Shown piece after piece: positions 34,780 through 47,459 of a stretch of DNA of 64,000 nucleotides (positions within the stretch are counted from its first letter, which is position 1; every line of letters begins with the position of its first letter). This stretch comes from Spisula solida (Eukaryota; Mollusca; Bivalvia; Venerida; Mactridae): NCBI GenBank assembly GCA_947247005.1, contig OX365949.1, positions 2,614,001 to 2,678,000 of the forward strand, in the 5' to 3' direction. The position numbers and the translations under genes are program-made. The notes beneath the pieces are model-generated. The model made no database searches and was not told the origin of the DNA. It worked only from the letters and a program-made list of their open reading frames with translations.

Positions 34780-35240
34780 TAATATTAGGTCAGACAGGGA
34801 ACAGGGGGGATAAACTCGACTCGAAATTTTGGTCTTAATGTTCTCAGAAAGTACACCATATTATACACCACTAAAAGGGCGTTTTGAGTACCATATGATA
34901 GGGTATGTAAGATGCTTAAATTCCGTACTCACCTTGAAATAATTGTCCCAAAACTAAAATATTCGCGTATGCGCCGCCATCTTGTTTCAAATTATGGTCA
35001 CGTGTGTATCCCCCCTGGGGAAGGCAGCACTCAACTTAACCAGCCGAGCACAGAAAACATAAAAATCACACAAGGCACAATGTCCAACTGAACCAGCCGA
35101 GCACAGAAAACATAAAAATCACACAAGGCACAATGTCCAACTGAACCAGCCGAGCACAGAAAACAAGAACAACATACAAGGCACAATGCCTAACTGAACG
35201 AATAAATGTTTCGCCCAAGTCCAAGCTGTCAAAAAGCTAA
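34780..35240 (+). mobile_element. dispersed head element split by a MITE
   Basis: The head runs ATATTAGGTCAGACAGGGAA to 34,801, is interrupted by 216 bp, then resumes at 35,018 with GGGAAGGCAGCACTCAAC. It contains three 53-bp tandem copies of CCAGCCGAGCACAGAAAACA...CAATGTCCAACTGAA (about 35,040-35,200), so the head itself can amplify. Confidence 0.8.
34802..35017. mobile_element. 216-bp MITE with 11-bp perfect TIRs and 5-bp target duplication
   Basis: The left end CAGGGGGGATA is the exact inverse of the right end TATCCCCCCTG. The flanking bases GGGAA (34,797-34,801 and 35,018-35,022) are duplicated. Removing the element plus one GGGAA restores the uninterrupted head sequence seen in all other copies, so the empty site is known. 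No ORF. The 5-bp duplication does not fit Tc1/mariner (TA) or hAT (8 bp). Confidence 0.9.
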
Positions 35241-36894
35241 ATGAATTAGTTTCAGCAATCAAAAGTCTAAATAAAACTGCAACGTCATAGTAACAACCAT
35301 AACTACCTCAATGTGCACATAATTTTATAGCCCCAAGTAAAACTAAAAACAGCTACATATTTAGAGATTGCCCTTACCTTTTCACAAAAACTACATTCGG
35401 CTATTTACGGAATTAAATCGAATTTTCAATGAACAACTAACTTTGTTCACGGAAAATCTCGGATGTATCAGCACGCTGTCATTTGAAGTTAACGCGCAGT
35501 TATTTCCTTACGGTTGTCTTTGAGCGTATCACTAACATAAAGAGTGAACTTCAATCCAGTTGAATCCATCTAACTTTTAAGATGTTATGATTGATGGCAG
35601 GTTGCTGTTCATTGTTTAAGTTTTGTTGATCTCGTTGAAACAAGAATTACAAAGTTTTAAGTGAGTTAAAGGTGTGCCGTTAGTTCCAGTCTGAAAACCT
35701 TTATCCATGTCAATGTTCACGTCAGTTAGGAAAGTAGTGCCTTAATTATTCTTTCTGTTTGGTCTTGAAGCTAATTTTACGTAACTTTTGTCTAAGTTCC
35801 GTTAACTTAATCATACTTCAAGAGCATTAAATATAGATTTATATACGATCAAGGAAATGTCTGTCTGTCTGTTGAGGCCCATATGGAAAACTGCATAATT
35901 GTAAATATCATACATGTATGTAAGCCTCGTAACGTAAAGACGTTACTTACTTACTATTTCTTGACAGCTTAAGACGTGTCATGTCACCAAGGGGTTAACA
36001 CAATGTGACACATTTTGGAGTAATCGTACGTTTTGAAATGAAAAACTGCTGAAATAAATTAGAAAAATAATCTTTATAAAATGTAATCCGAAGAAGTAAA
36101 TTTTAGTCGAACGCTAAATATTCATTATAACTGCGTTTGTTGTTGTAATTTGAAAAAACAACAAATAAAAACTGTTTCCGATCATATAACATGCCGACAG
36201 GTCAACCGTGTACTATGTGCGTCAAACGCAGCATGTTAGGTGTTTTCCTAGCGGAAAATCATCACAATTATCTGAATCTTATACGTACACGTGTTCTTCG
36301 ATGCGCATGCCTTATATGTGTTATATATGCTGTATCACGTTATCAAGTGTAACACGGTGAAGTTGACGACTTATGGATAAAAATAAACAATTAATGAGCT
36401 TGCAGTTTTTTTTATGAATATGTCTTAAGGTGTTGCTGCTTGTCTGTTACATTATCTTTGCACTCTTGTTGCTCTGACTTCTGATAGGTCATTGAGTACT
36501 TTCTGTTCTACTCGATGGGTGTTAATTTAATGTTTCATGTTTACATTATTTTATTACCTGCCTCTGTGACCCTTTTGTTAGGGTACATAACATGACACGA
36601 AATATTTATTTACACTGTTATATTCTATAAGGCTGCCTGTGGTGTTAGCGTGACGTTTGGTACACTGTAACACGTTTATGACCCTACTGACATATGTTGC
36701 TTTTCGTACCAAGGCGGAAGACCCTTAGTGAATAGCACTTCCTTTATGCATGTATTTTCACATTATAGTATAAATATAAAATTACAAACATATTTTGCAA
36801 ATATGTCTTTTTGTGTAAACCTGTTCATTTTGTATGTGCCCTTCTTCGGGTCTTTCAAAATAGCATGTACATTGTATCTGTTGTAGGATGTCGA

Positions 36895-37085
36895 TGTGAT
36901 GTATGTCGTCCGTTTGTTATCTTCTTGTCACATTGCCTCATACTCGTGTTGAGTTTGACTGGGGCGGCAGACTTTTGGTGTGTGATATCATGATTTGTAG
37001 TTACGTTGGGCATTGTGCCGTGTAATTGTGGTATGCGATGTTTTTTTATGTTTTCGGCTGTTTAAGTAGAGTGCTGCCTTCTCTG
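36895..37085 (-). mobile_element. dispersed head element, inverted copy
   Basis: The reverse complement begins near 37,080 with GAAGGCAGCACTCTACTTAA and extends to a GCCGCCCCAGTCAAACT segment. It aligns with 58,912-59,060, which shares AAAGTCTGCCGCCTCAGTCA. It shows that the conserved element is longer than the head alone in some subfamilies. Confidence 0.6.
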
Positions 37086-37165
37086 TATGATTATCTATTA
37101 ATACCTTTACATCAATTACATCATTGCGAGTATGTGAAATGTCATGTTAATAAATACATTAACAA

Positions 37166-37726
37166 ACAAGAGGGCCCTAGGTAGCTCACCTGTTGTAGCA
37201 GTACTTGCAAGACCTGTGATTTGACTTAGTGACCTAGTTCTTGGCCCAATATGAGGCAATATCGCACTTGACCTAGATTTTGTTGAGATGATCACTCTGA
37301 CCAAGTTTAATAAGGAACAAGCTAAAAGTGTGACCTGTAATGACTACACAAGGGTTTTTCTATGATTTGACCTTGTGACCTAGTTGTTGACCCTAGATAA
37401 CCCAATATCGCACATGACCTAGATTTTGTTGTAATGATCATTGTGACCAAGTTTCATAAAGATTAGGCCAGAATTGTGACCACCTCTAGTGACTACACAA
37501 GGTTTTTCTATGATTTGACCTTGTGACCTAGTTTTTGACCCCGGATGACCCAATATCGAAATTGACCTAGATTTTGTTAAGATATTCATTGCGACAAAGT
37601 TTCATAAAGATTAGGTCAAAATTGTGACCTCTAGTGTCTACACAAGCAAATTGTTGACGGACGGACGACGGACGAAGAGTGATCACAAAAGCTCACTCTG
37701 TCACTTAGTGACAGGTGAGCTAAAAA
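37166..37726. mobile_element. non-autonomous element with TAGCTCACCTGT termini
   Basis: Left TAGCTCACCTGT (37,182-37,193) and right ACAGGTGAGCTA (37,711-37,722) are exact inverses. The interior is about three degenerate units of roughly 135 bp, each with TTGTGACCTAGTT, GACCTAGATTTTGTT and AAGTTTCATAAAGATTAGG, followed by GACGGACGGACGACGGACG. I recognise this pattern as a repeat common in bivalve genomes (general knowledge, not checked). No coding capacity. Confidence 0.7.
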
Positions 37727-38817
37727 CATTAATGAAATAGTCAACCAGGAATTGTGTATACTGCGATATTTCAAAATCTCAGTAAGATTCTTCTCGAGTC
37801 AATTTTAACATGTTTTATGTTTTTTAAGACGGCTAATCATCAATTATGAATAATTCGTTCATGTACAAGAGGCAAATATGCCGAATTACGTATTACATAA
37901 TGCACCAACCTTAACTGCATATTGGCCAAGATAAATTTATAGTCGGTTGCATCTTCCTTTCTTAAGTATCGGTATGTGAAATTTCAAATGGATATACATG
38001 TACATGTATGTAATCTTAATGAAGCAGGAACGGAAAATAAACTGGTGGTTTCGCACTTGGGTTCTATATATGCACGTCACATGCGTAAGTATCTATACCG
38101 ACTGAATAATATACATTTACCCCCAATCAGAATTTTGCACGACTGAATGTAACTGTACAGGTACAGACACATTATACTGGATCTAAAATAGTTGTTAAGG
38201 GCTACTTCCGCATATGACGTCCGCCGTATACACCTAGTGTTATGAATTAACACATAGATCTGATGACTTTTTCAAACCTCTGCATTATTTGTTAGAGTTT
38301 CTTCCACATTACTTAACCTTATATTAAACGTTGTATTAATTAACTTACGGTGGAACTGTATATTACCCACGTACAAATCGACACTAAATACCTGCTAGCG
38401 ATGATACTATGTATATGATTCGAAAAAGTTTCTTATCCAATACTTTTTCATCACACCACGCACGTCCCTTGTACCAAGGATTCGGAAACAAGCACGTCAT
38501 GTAAAGGCAAGCAGAAAAATAAATCAAATTTAATGGATGTGTTTTTACACTAGTTACAATACGTTAGTTGTGTAACCATTGTGGGCGATTATATTTCGTA
38601 TTGCATTATGTCTGTATGAGCATATATGATCTCCACAGTATGCACTACGCACGAGGAAGCGCATTTGTCAGAACAAATCATTAATAGTTATAAGGATATA
38701 TTTCACACACGGTTGATATAATAGACACGATGTTCTTCAAATTGTTAAAATATATACTCATCGCACTGTGTGTATTAAACAAAAGTTATTTTGTTTGTTG
38801 ACCAACGTAAAAAAATC

Positions 38818-39095
38818 GTTTAGGGAAGGCAGCACTCAACTAAAGCAGCCAAACCCAGCAAACTGAAACAACTGTCACCTGGCACAATGCCGAACATACT
38901 ACTGAATGAGAAATGAAACTGCTGAATGTTCAAGTTTCAGCGCTGTCCAAAAGCCGTGATACATAGTTTCAGCTATACAATAATTTGAATGACATAATTT
39001 CGGCTAATAAAAAGCTGAAATATATAGTTTCACTACAAAACAAAGTGTAGAAACTAGTTTTAGCTGCCAAAAAGTCCTAAAACGTTTGGGAATAA
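38818..39095 (+). mobile_element. dispersed head element with TTTCAGC body
   Basis: GGGAAGGCAGCACTCAACTA opens the copy; AGTTTCAGC and AAAAAGCTGAAA units follow. It is the positional counterpart of the copy at 32,135 in the other half of the duplication, so this insertion predates the duplication. Confidence 0.65.
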
Positions 39096-40737
39096 CAGTA
39101 AATGGTAAAACCGCACAGTTGCACACAAGCGTTTTGAAAGTTGTAAACAAATAGAAAATAACTAAATGGACAGGACATCAAACAATGCAATTAAAAGGCT
39201 ACTCAAAGTCCTTATTCAATAATTCTACAGCTGCATATATGAATTAAAAATCATATATCAACCAGATACTAGTAGGGGACGAAGAAAAAACTAGCTCCGA
39301 AGAAATTGGGCTGGGGTCAAATGACGAATACTGGAAATATGACCTTTGATTGATTATTGTAGTTTGACGAACACCTAAAAAAACAACCTTACATTTTGTA
39401 GTTTTCTTATCAAAACAAGTTACGACAAAAATAGTCAAGTTATTGTACAAGGTTGTTACGATGGCTGAGTGTTCTAATGCTTCCGTACTTCGCGTTGCTA
39501 GGCGATGGCGCCTTACTGTAATAGATTCGAAATACTGTCATCAATACGTACACTGTTTACAAGCAAGCATGGTCATATGAGTTCAATTTGTATTGAAAAC
39601 AACAATATTTACCTCTTACATGTAAAATGGTATACTTTCGTCTAATGGCTTATGAATTGTGTTTGTAGACTTATTGAGTAAACAGTAAACCTCGGTAATA
39701 CGAGCAGCGATTATTCGAGCTACCGGCCTAATTCGAGCAAATTTCAAAGTCCCGAATTTACCCTATATTGTAATTAAAAACCAAAAGCGTACATAACTAA
39801 TCTACATTCCCAAGGGTCAACACGGAATACATTAAGTCGCATAAACAAGTAAATATGTTATGTTAAACAAAGCTGTGATTCAGAACGAACTTTTGTCAAT
39901 AAAATGAGCTTACATTATTTTTACAGGAGCCATTAGCTATGTCTGTATACTGATGCAAGGATCATTATGCATTGCAAGTCTAGATCGGAAATTGATGAGA
40001 CTATATACATTTACAGGATAGTGACAAAGACACACAAATATACGATTGACTTTAGCGTTTCCATGGTTACGCACAGTAACCCATACATGACGAGTAAACA
40101 TAATGTCCACCTCATCGCAACATTAAGTTTGTATTTATACCAGAATGTAAATTTATTTCAAGCAATTACGTATCGCTTCAACTTTATGGAAATATAGGAT
40201 CATGACCTGTCTTTGGTGGTTCACATTTTCTAAATGAGTCTGGAAAACATAAGTTATGAAGAGAATCTTAAACTGTATGTAGACGTATATTTGCACAATA
40301 TTTTAAACACCTTTGTATAAGTGACGTTCAATTGCACGTTTAAATGTATGTGCTGATCAGAAGTCGGTATATTGTCTATTAATCTCTAGGCATACTTCTT
40401 AGTGCCCATTTCGAGTAGTAATGACAGGTGAAAAAATCAGGTGATAAAAAGAGTAGAAGTAAGTAAATTAATTTTAATAGAAGAAACTAACAAAGAACAG
40501 AAACGACGAAAAACAATTGCATTATTCAATTACACTCTATTACTGAATGGTGGACAATGGTACTGCCTGCTGAATTATTCTAGAATGCATAGTGTTGCCA
40601 GATGCAGGATAAGCCTATTCAACTAGAATATGGTATGTGGGGAACATGAGTATTAAATAAAATATTCCGATTTGGCATTTATCCACTCAAATATTTACCA
40701 TATTCGACCCATTTAGGCTGCATATATAGCCCCTACC

Positions 40738-40930
40738 GATAATATTAAGTCAGACAGGGAAGGCAGCACTCAACTGAAAAAGCCGAGCACAGAAAACATA
40801 TACAAGGCACAATGCCTAGCTGGACCAGCCGAGCACAGAAAACATACAAGGCAATATGTCCAACTGAATCAACTAGTTTCAGCTATCGAAAGTCTTGATA
40901 AAACTGCAACTCAGAAATCTCACAGAACAG
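40738..40930 (+). mobile_element. dispersed head element
   Basis: ATATTAAGTCAGACAGGGAA with two consecutive AGCCGAGCACAGAAAACATA units. It is the counterpart of the MITE-split copy at 34,780, and it shows the uninterrupted site. Confidence 0.7.
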
Positions 40931-40980
40931 CTAAAATAACACCCAAGTGTTTTATCTGATGCCGATCCAGAATAGTTGTG

Positions 40981-42181
40981 AATTTTCCAGGACAAAGCAT
41001 GATATATATGGCTCGCAACACGAAATGTCATAATAGCATCTGAACGCATTTAATTAGCAGTTAACCATCGATTGATTACACCGTCTGGATAAATGATTTA
41101 TATTTATAAAGAAGAATCTAATCCTCGCCAACATCAGCAGAAGTAGAATGCTGCTATATATAGACATGTCGTGATGTTAATGTTTGATTAATTGCTTTCC
41201 TTGCAAACAGTGAGGAGCTGGATATGCAATAAGCAACAGAATGTAAAATCATTGATACCCGTGTGTAGTTAAGAATGAATGCCACAGCTTTTTCTTCAGA
41301 TAGATGCTTTTCATTTTCACGGGCTTTGCTTTCATACGAGAAAATATCAGTAGATAACATAGGTACTCATGCAAAATAATAAGTGATTGGTAAACAAGGG
41401 AACAATTTTTTCATCCATATTTAAGAACTAGGGGTCAAACGACTGAGCTTGGAATAGGCTTGTTTAGTTCTTTTGGAAGGCAGGGCATAGTCATAAGAAA
41501 TATAAGACGAGTTTATAAGAATATGATTTTGCATATTTTGAAAGATAAACACCGCCATTCGTGGACCTTGTCACGTTGGCCTTATTCGCAGAAATCAACA
41601 GATTATGGTATATTGTTAAGGTTTTGTTTGATGTTACCAAAAAAGACGTTTAAAATGTCACCTTTTTTACTTATACATGTATACAAGCTATTTTTATCTT
41701 ATTCATTCTGATGTTTCAGTAAAAAAGAAAAATATTGTAAATTACGTATTCAGAAACTGTGCAGTAATAAGCGCACAAACAACCCTGGCATTCGTCCTAA
41801 ATGTTCGTAAATTGATAGGATGATATTGACCACATAACTTAATAGCCACGATTTATTGACACTGAACTACGTAACGTTTTCATGCTTTAAATTTAACGAT
41901 TCCATATACAATGACGAATGGATCTTATATTCTCACAGAAATTAATGGATCAATCGCAATATGTTTTCTATCATAATTATTGTAACTTACATTAAATATA
42001 GTACTGTAAATGACACAACTCAGGGGACTAAAAATAGACATTAAACATGTATATTGATCTACGCTTATTACTTAGCTCCGGGAAAAAGTATGCTATATTT
42101 CAGTATCTATCTTAATAGTTCTGCCAGAATATGTGTTGATGTTATAAGACATTAAGGTAGTCTAATATAATAATTCTTCAT
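40981..42181. other. no gene recognised
   Basis: AT-rich; ORFs of 68 and 83 codons without motifs. No repeats seen. Confidence 0.4.
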
Positions 42182-42881
42182 TGGTCTAGTTGTGGAACAG
42201 GAGATCGACTGGTCTAGTTGTGGAACAGGAGATCGACTGGTCTAGTTGAGGAACAGGAGATCGACTGGTCTAGTGGTGGAACAGGAGATCGACTGGTCTA
42301 GTTGTGAAACAGGAGATCGACTGGTCTAGTTGTGGAACAGGAGATCGACTGGTATAGTTGTGGAACAGGAGATCGACTGGTCTAGTTGTGGAACAGGAGA
42401 TCGACTGGTCTAGTTGTGAAACAGGAGATCGACTGGTCTAGTCGTGGAACAGGAGATCGCCTGGTCTAGTTGTGGAACAGGAGATCGACTGGTCTAGTTG
42501 TGGAACAGGAGATCGACTGGTCTAGTTTTGGAACAGGAGATCGACTGGTCTAGTGGTGGAACAGGAGATCGACTGGTCTAGTTGTGGAACAGGAGATCGA
42601 CTGGTCTAGTTGTGGAACAGGAGATCGACTGGTCTAGTTGTGGAACAGGAGATCGACTGGTCTAGTTGTGGAACAGGAGATCGACTGGTCTAGTTGTGGA
42701 ACAGAAGATCGACTGGTCTAGTTGTGGAACAGGAGATCGACTGGTCTAGTTGTGGAACAGGAGATCGACTGGTCTAGTTGTGGAACAGGAGATCGACTGG
42801 TCTAGTGGTGGAACAGGAGATCGACTGGTCTAGTTGTGGAACAGAAGATCGACTGGTCTAGTTGTGGAACAGGAGATCGAC
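42182..42881 (+). repeat. 28-bp minisatellite, 25 copies
   Basis: Unit TGGTCTAGTTGTGGAACAGG then AGATCGAC; 700 bp is exactly 25 units with no length variation. Differences are single substitutions (GTTGAGG, GTGGTGG, GTTGTGAAAC, CAGAAGATC), several shared by non-adjacent units. The array ends abruptly on both sides in unique sequence. The lack of indels points to recent expansion. Confidence 0.95.
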
Positions 42882-43462
42882 GGGTTTAGAGTTTCCAGCA
42901 ACTTAACTAATGTATACAATACTTATCCGCCATTTATATGGGGGACTGCAGATCGAAATATCAGCAGATACTAGGGAATGGCATTTATAAAAAATACAAG
43001 GGTGTTCCATGTACGTGTATAATGCCCATATCCTTCTATCATATGTTTCTATCACAATATTTACGAATGCTACGGTTACTGTAACAGCTGTGTATGTTTC
43101 TTCTCTATGCTTGCTTTGACACTTGCATAGCCTTGCGCCAACATTTAAGTAGAAGAGAGTATACTCGAGTATACTGGGCTTATTTTCTTTTTAAGCCAAT
43201 TTTGCGTCATATTTGCAGTAGTTGTTTAGAAAAGTTAACATCAATATTCATTAAACTGCAACATACGATACGATAACGGAATTAAACTGGAATTATTTGT
43301 TGTTGTCTACGAGAAAGACGGTCGAAACAAGGGATACCAATCATGTTCATACAAAATGCAGCTTGTTGGTTCACGCACCAATAACTTCATAGAAAGTAGT
43401 GTTGAAATATACGGAATACTTTCTTGTGTAGTATGGTAAATTCCAACCTATAAATAGCAAAT

Positions 43463-43531
43463 AAAAGCATGCTATTTTTCAATTAATATTCTTTAATATA
43501 AAGAATATTAATTTAAAAATAGCATGCTTTT
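43463..43531. repeat. 69-bp near-perfect palindrome
   Basis: Arms of 33 bp (AAAAGCATGCTATTTTT at the base, ATTAATATTCTTTA near the loop) with one mismatch and a 3-bp loop. It would extrude as a very stable AT-rich cruciform. No flanking duplication recognised. Confidence 0.8.
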
Positions 43532-45454
43532 TAGTGATTTAATAAATTTACACTTATCCCCGTAAACACTTGCCCACAAAACAAACATGCTAATGTAGTT
43601 TTGTTATGTATATTTTCATCGCGATAAGTCATTATTGACTATATCAGGATGCTGCAAGAGCAAGACAGTGTCAATGTTACCAATATCTTTATTAAATGGA
43701 AGTACAAATGCAGAGTTAGTCTGCAACGATAATTTTAAACATTAAACACAATTTCGTCTTGGTTTCTATAATGGAAACCTGCGCATGTCAAACAACTTTG
43801 ATGGCTTATTTGGTAGGAACTGATTAACTGCATTTCAGACATCAAATTGACAAATATAACTTTATGGTGTCTATGCAATCCCACTATACTTCTACACTCA
43901 CTTTTATTCCAGCCTTAGATATAGATCGATAAAGATGGTTAATTTCGAACACAAGGTAATATACCAATGATTTCACGCGTACAAACATGCATTGACATCT
44001 ATATACAAATATACATATAATGATATAATCAAAGCATGCATGCATGTATACATATTACTAGTTTCAATCCGGTACCGTAGTATATATGCGGAGTAATTGC
44101 AAATCAACGGCACAAAAGTTATATTATATTTTATATGGGATGTGTGCCCAAGCCCCGACTATATACTCTTTTTAAGCAGTTATTTTATTGTAATGTACAA
44201 AATGTACTTCATTTATTCATTAATTGTTATATCTAATATAATCTGTTTATTTTGCTTTGTATATAAATTATCACGAATTTATAACAATTATTATTTAAAA
44301 CTGCCTGATTTATCATCTATTCATGGAACACTTTATGACTATTTCAAGGATTGTGTAAATTGTTCAATGGATGCTCAATGGAAATTTGTGTTCATGAGAA
44401 GATTTTCTCATCACTTTAAGAATACGACTTAATTAAGTACGCATGTTTTAATGAATTTATCAAGATCAGTAAAAATGTCGGGGTCGGTGATTGTATGTTA
44501 TATCTGGAAATAACACACAAGCAACTTACAACAAACAACTTGGTTAAGCCTACGTGACCAAGGAATTTCCTGGAATATGCTCTGGTACATGGCACCTATC
44601 TGTATTTATGAACAATGTGAGAATGAGATATGTTGGAATCAACATCAGCCAGACGACTTTATGTCCATGAAAGGCTTCATAAAACAAAGGATTCATTGAT
44701 GAAAAGATGTATTGTAGGGATGTAATGGCTTACATTGGCTAGATCTGGCCTGCTGCCAATTTTATGTCACAGAACATGAATGAGAGGAAGGAAGTCTCAG
44801 ACTCATTCATTATTCTCCGGACAGATCGATAGCCAAGCTATAGATATTTTGGAAATAGTGGGAGTGAGACAGTGAGGCATTGTGGCTCATGGTATAATAT
44901 GTATACGAACATGAATCATATCAGGATAGTGTTCGTGTTATAAAAGCGTGTTACATTCAGGGGATAGGACGTCCTTAGCATTATTAGTAAGTGATAAGAA
45001 TGGGCAATTAATATGTCTTATACTAGTATTCTAGGAGTGGGTATCGTAAGCACGATTCAATTATTGATATATTGTATAATTATCCTCATTTATTGCCTCA
45101 GTCATGCAATCGTCAATGTTTTGGAATAGTTGTGTACGTTCGTTCAATGCTACAGTTAAATATTGTATTTAAGTCTCATCCTTATATACAATTAGAGGCA
45201 CTTATAACTGTGCACTTACACAAATCGCACTATTTCAGTATTTAGTGTGTATATTTTGTTGAAATTTGCAGCAAGTGTAGTTAAAAGATGTGTGATAACG
45301 TTTCAGAATGTTTCATTATATAACAAACAATATTTAGGAAACGCCAGTACATAATTCAGCGTTGCATAAAACTGCGAAGTCATCAAATCTGCTCCGGCTT
45401 AAAATGCACATTTTTCCAACAGCTATAAATAAGAACGCGTCCTCCTGAGCGTTT

Positions 45455-45526
45455 AGGCTATGCAAGTTGTCGCATTGACGTCACCTTTGATGGGCAATGC
45501 CGCGACAGCTGATCGAAGCATAGCCT
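45455..45526. repeat. imperfect hairpin, about 72 bp
   Basis: AGGCTATGC with TTGTCGC and ATTG on the left pairs with CAATG, GCGACAG and GCATAGCCT on the right, with small bulges. Could be a degraded MITE or an RNA hairpin; nothing decides it. Confidence 0.45.
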
Positions 45527-46195
45527 GTAGCATGCCTTTTGTATCCACACACGTTGAAATCCGACCAGTTGATATTGATTTTTTTAACAATGAACGAACC
45601 GATAGAACATGACTCAAAAACCTGTAGGTATGTTTAATGATTGTACACGCGTAATTTTGCTTATTGGAACGCCAATAATAATTAATTTCAAACGGTTACT
45701 TAGTGAAACATTGAGACGCCCGAGTTGATAAACCCGACGTCACGGCGTCAATTTAGACAAACATTGCCGTTTGTGTTTTTTAGGTTAACGGGTCATAAAT
45801 TTAATGGAAATGACCACGTGTAATTTTATTTCCCGCTGTTTCACCATTTTCTCGTGCAGTTCATTATATTGTTATTTTCACAGTCCAGTGGACATTATTC
45901 ATTTTAACCGTAAGCTTTAAATATTGGATTACGTTGCGTGTCGACTGACAACCAAATATACAAAATTTGTTCAAAAATATTAACAAACAAAAAAGTTATA
46001 AGGAATTGAAAACTGCACAGTTATAAGTGCCTCTTAGTGTACATGACAATATATTATATCACAATTAAAACATTTGTATGGCCATTCTATATACAATGTT
46101 GAATTACAAGAGACAATCACATAAAACACTTAAATGAACTCACAAACATTTCACATATAAAGTTTTTTGATGAACAAGCAAACTCGTTGAATTGA

Positions 46196-46757
46196 TATCC
46201 CCCGCCTACACGGTGGGGAAACCATGTGGCCACAAGTGGTGCAGTGCAGTGCCTATCTGAGTCGACGCTTTTTTTTGGTCGAAAATCGTGCACTGCACCA
46301 CTTTTGGACACGTGGTTTCCCCACCGTGGCCTACAAGTTATCGGTATTTCATTGCACAGTTTGGAATTTAATCTTCCATCAGGTAACAATTGTCAATCAA
46401 TCAAGGGCAATAACTCAACAGACAATTGACGAATAAAAATAACTTGACAGGCATCATCACATTATGGTTGTTAGTATTGATTTGAAGTTTCACGAAATTT
46501 TACCCACAAGTTACAGAGAAATGGCTGCGGACGGACGTTCTCACCGACTTGACACTATGGAGTTTTCTTGTGTTCATCCGTTTGTTTGTAAAACCCCATA
46601 AGCAACGTTTTGCACCCCGTAAGCAACGGAATGAATAGAATCTAATTATAACCTTTTGTCTCACCACCCACAACTACAAGTGTGTGAGTACGGACTGACA
46701 GACGGACGGATAACGCCATTTTAATACCCCCTACCGATTTCATCGGTGGGGGAAATA
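46196..46757. repeat. dispersed repeat with an internal 120-bp inverted repeat
   Basis: Arms 46,209-46,248 and 46,287-46,328 both read CACGGTGGGGAAACCAYGTG then CCAMAAGTGGTGCAGTGCA in opposite orientation, around a loop of about 38 bp. Further right are GACGGACGGATAACGCCATT and ACCGATTTCATCGGTGGGGG, a palindrome-ended tail that echoes CCGCCTACACGGTGGGG at the left edge. It looks like one foldback element nested at the end of a longer one. The ORFs on it (90 codons at most) are structural artefacts. Confidence 0.6.
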
Positions 46758-47202
46758 AATTGGTCATTGGTATGTAAATTTGCGGATTTATACATTTACA
46801 AAATAATTTAGAATAATTTAGTCTTCACATCATACTGGTTTATAGAATCATAAGTAGTGGTTTTAAAAATGTGTCTTACGCTTATTTAACTTAGTATAAC
46901 TCGTAAAATCAGGTCAGTCACCCCGTTCTACACCACACCACATTTACTCATTGTAATGTAATTATAAAAAACATACACACTTCAAGTAGGACAGAGTACC
47001 CGGAAAACAAGTTTGGTGACCTTTAAGTGTTTTACCCTATTCTATGTCCGAATAGATGTCTTTACTTCCTGGCAAAACTTGAGCATAGTTTGAATTGCTC
47101 TAACATCCTTAACCAGAATGTTAATGAACTGTACATGCACGGGTTGACCGACAAACATGCGTGTCTGTGCAAGTACAGTATTTATATAATTGAAAATAGC
47201 CT

Positions 47203-47457
47203 GCTTGTTGAAGACACAGAACGTGCTTGTTGAAGACACAGAACGTGCTTGTTGAAGACACAGAACGTGCTTGTTGAAGACACAGAACGTGCTTGTTGAA
47301 GACACAGAACGTGCTTGTTGAAGATACAGAACGTGCTTGTTGAAGACACAGAACGTGCTTGTTGAAGACACAGAACCTGCTTGTTGAAGACACAGAACCT
47401 GCTTGTTGAAGACAGAACCTACTTGTTGAAGACACAGAACCTGCTTGTTGAAGACAC
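47203..47457 (+). repeat. 22-bp minisatellite, about 12 copies
   Basis: Unit GCTTGTTGAAGACACAGAAC plus GT or CT. The first seven units end in GT, the last ones in CT, one unit is shortened to GACAGAAC, and one has ACTTG. The minus-strand ORFs 47,042-47,608 and 47,121-47,495 arise from this array. Confidence 0.95.
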
Positions 47458-47459
47458 TC

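Larger units (their letters stand above)
28950..35440. repeat. ancient tandem segmental duplication, copy 1
   Basis: Blocks homologous to copy 2 in the same order: about 29,010-29,090 (ACGCGCAGT, TATGTCTTTGAAC); 29,930-30,060 (TTGATCTCGTTGAA, AAGAATT); 31,200-31,960 (CTGCATATCGGCCAAGATAA, CTATACCGACTGA, GTGGGCGATT); 32,140-32,610 (TTTCAGCTATACAATAATTT, ACAGCTGCATATATGAATTA); and 34,690-35,300 (TTTAGGCTGCATATATA). Identity is moderate with many indels, so the event is old. Between the blocks lie copy-specific insertions. No coding function is visible. Confidence 0.75.
35450..40980. repeat. ancient tandem segmental duplication, copy 2
   Basis: Counterparts of copy 1 in the same order: 35,490-35,530, 35,550-35,660, 37,900-38,660, 38,820-39,250 and 40,600-40,950. 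Copy-specific material includes the 37.2-kb element with TAGCTCACCTGT ends and a minus-strand head element at 36.9-37.1 kb. 39,700-39,760 carries ACCTCGGTAATACGAGC and several TTCGAGC words resembling the termini of pogo-like DNA transposons. No gene recognised. Confidence 0.75.
42882..46195. other. no gene; two hairpins and an AT-rich ORF
   Basis: Contains the hairpins at 43,463-43,531 and 45,455-45,526 described separately. A 111-codon ORF at 44,097-44,432 (plus) has a hydrophobic middle and a Cys/His-containing tail (DYFKDCVNCSMDAQWKF). Its codons are extremely AT-rich and I recognise no family; it is probably chance. Confidence 0.35.

Noticed and set aside
44097..44432. 111-aa membrane protein
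   Set aside because: Extremely AT-rich codons, no homology recognised, no flanking gene signals.
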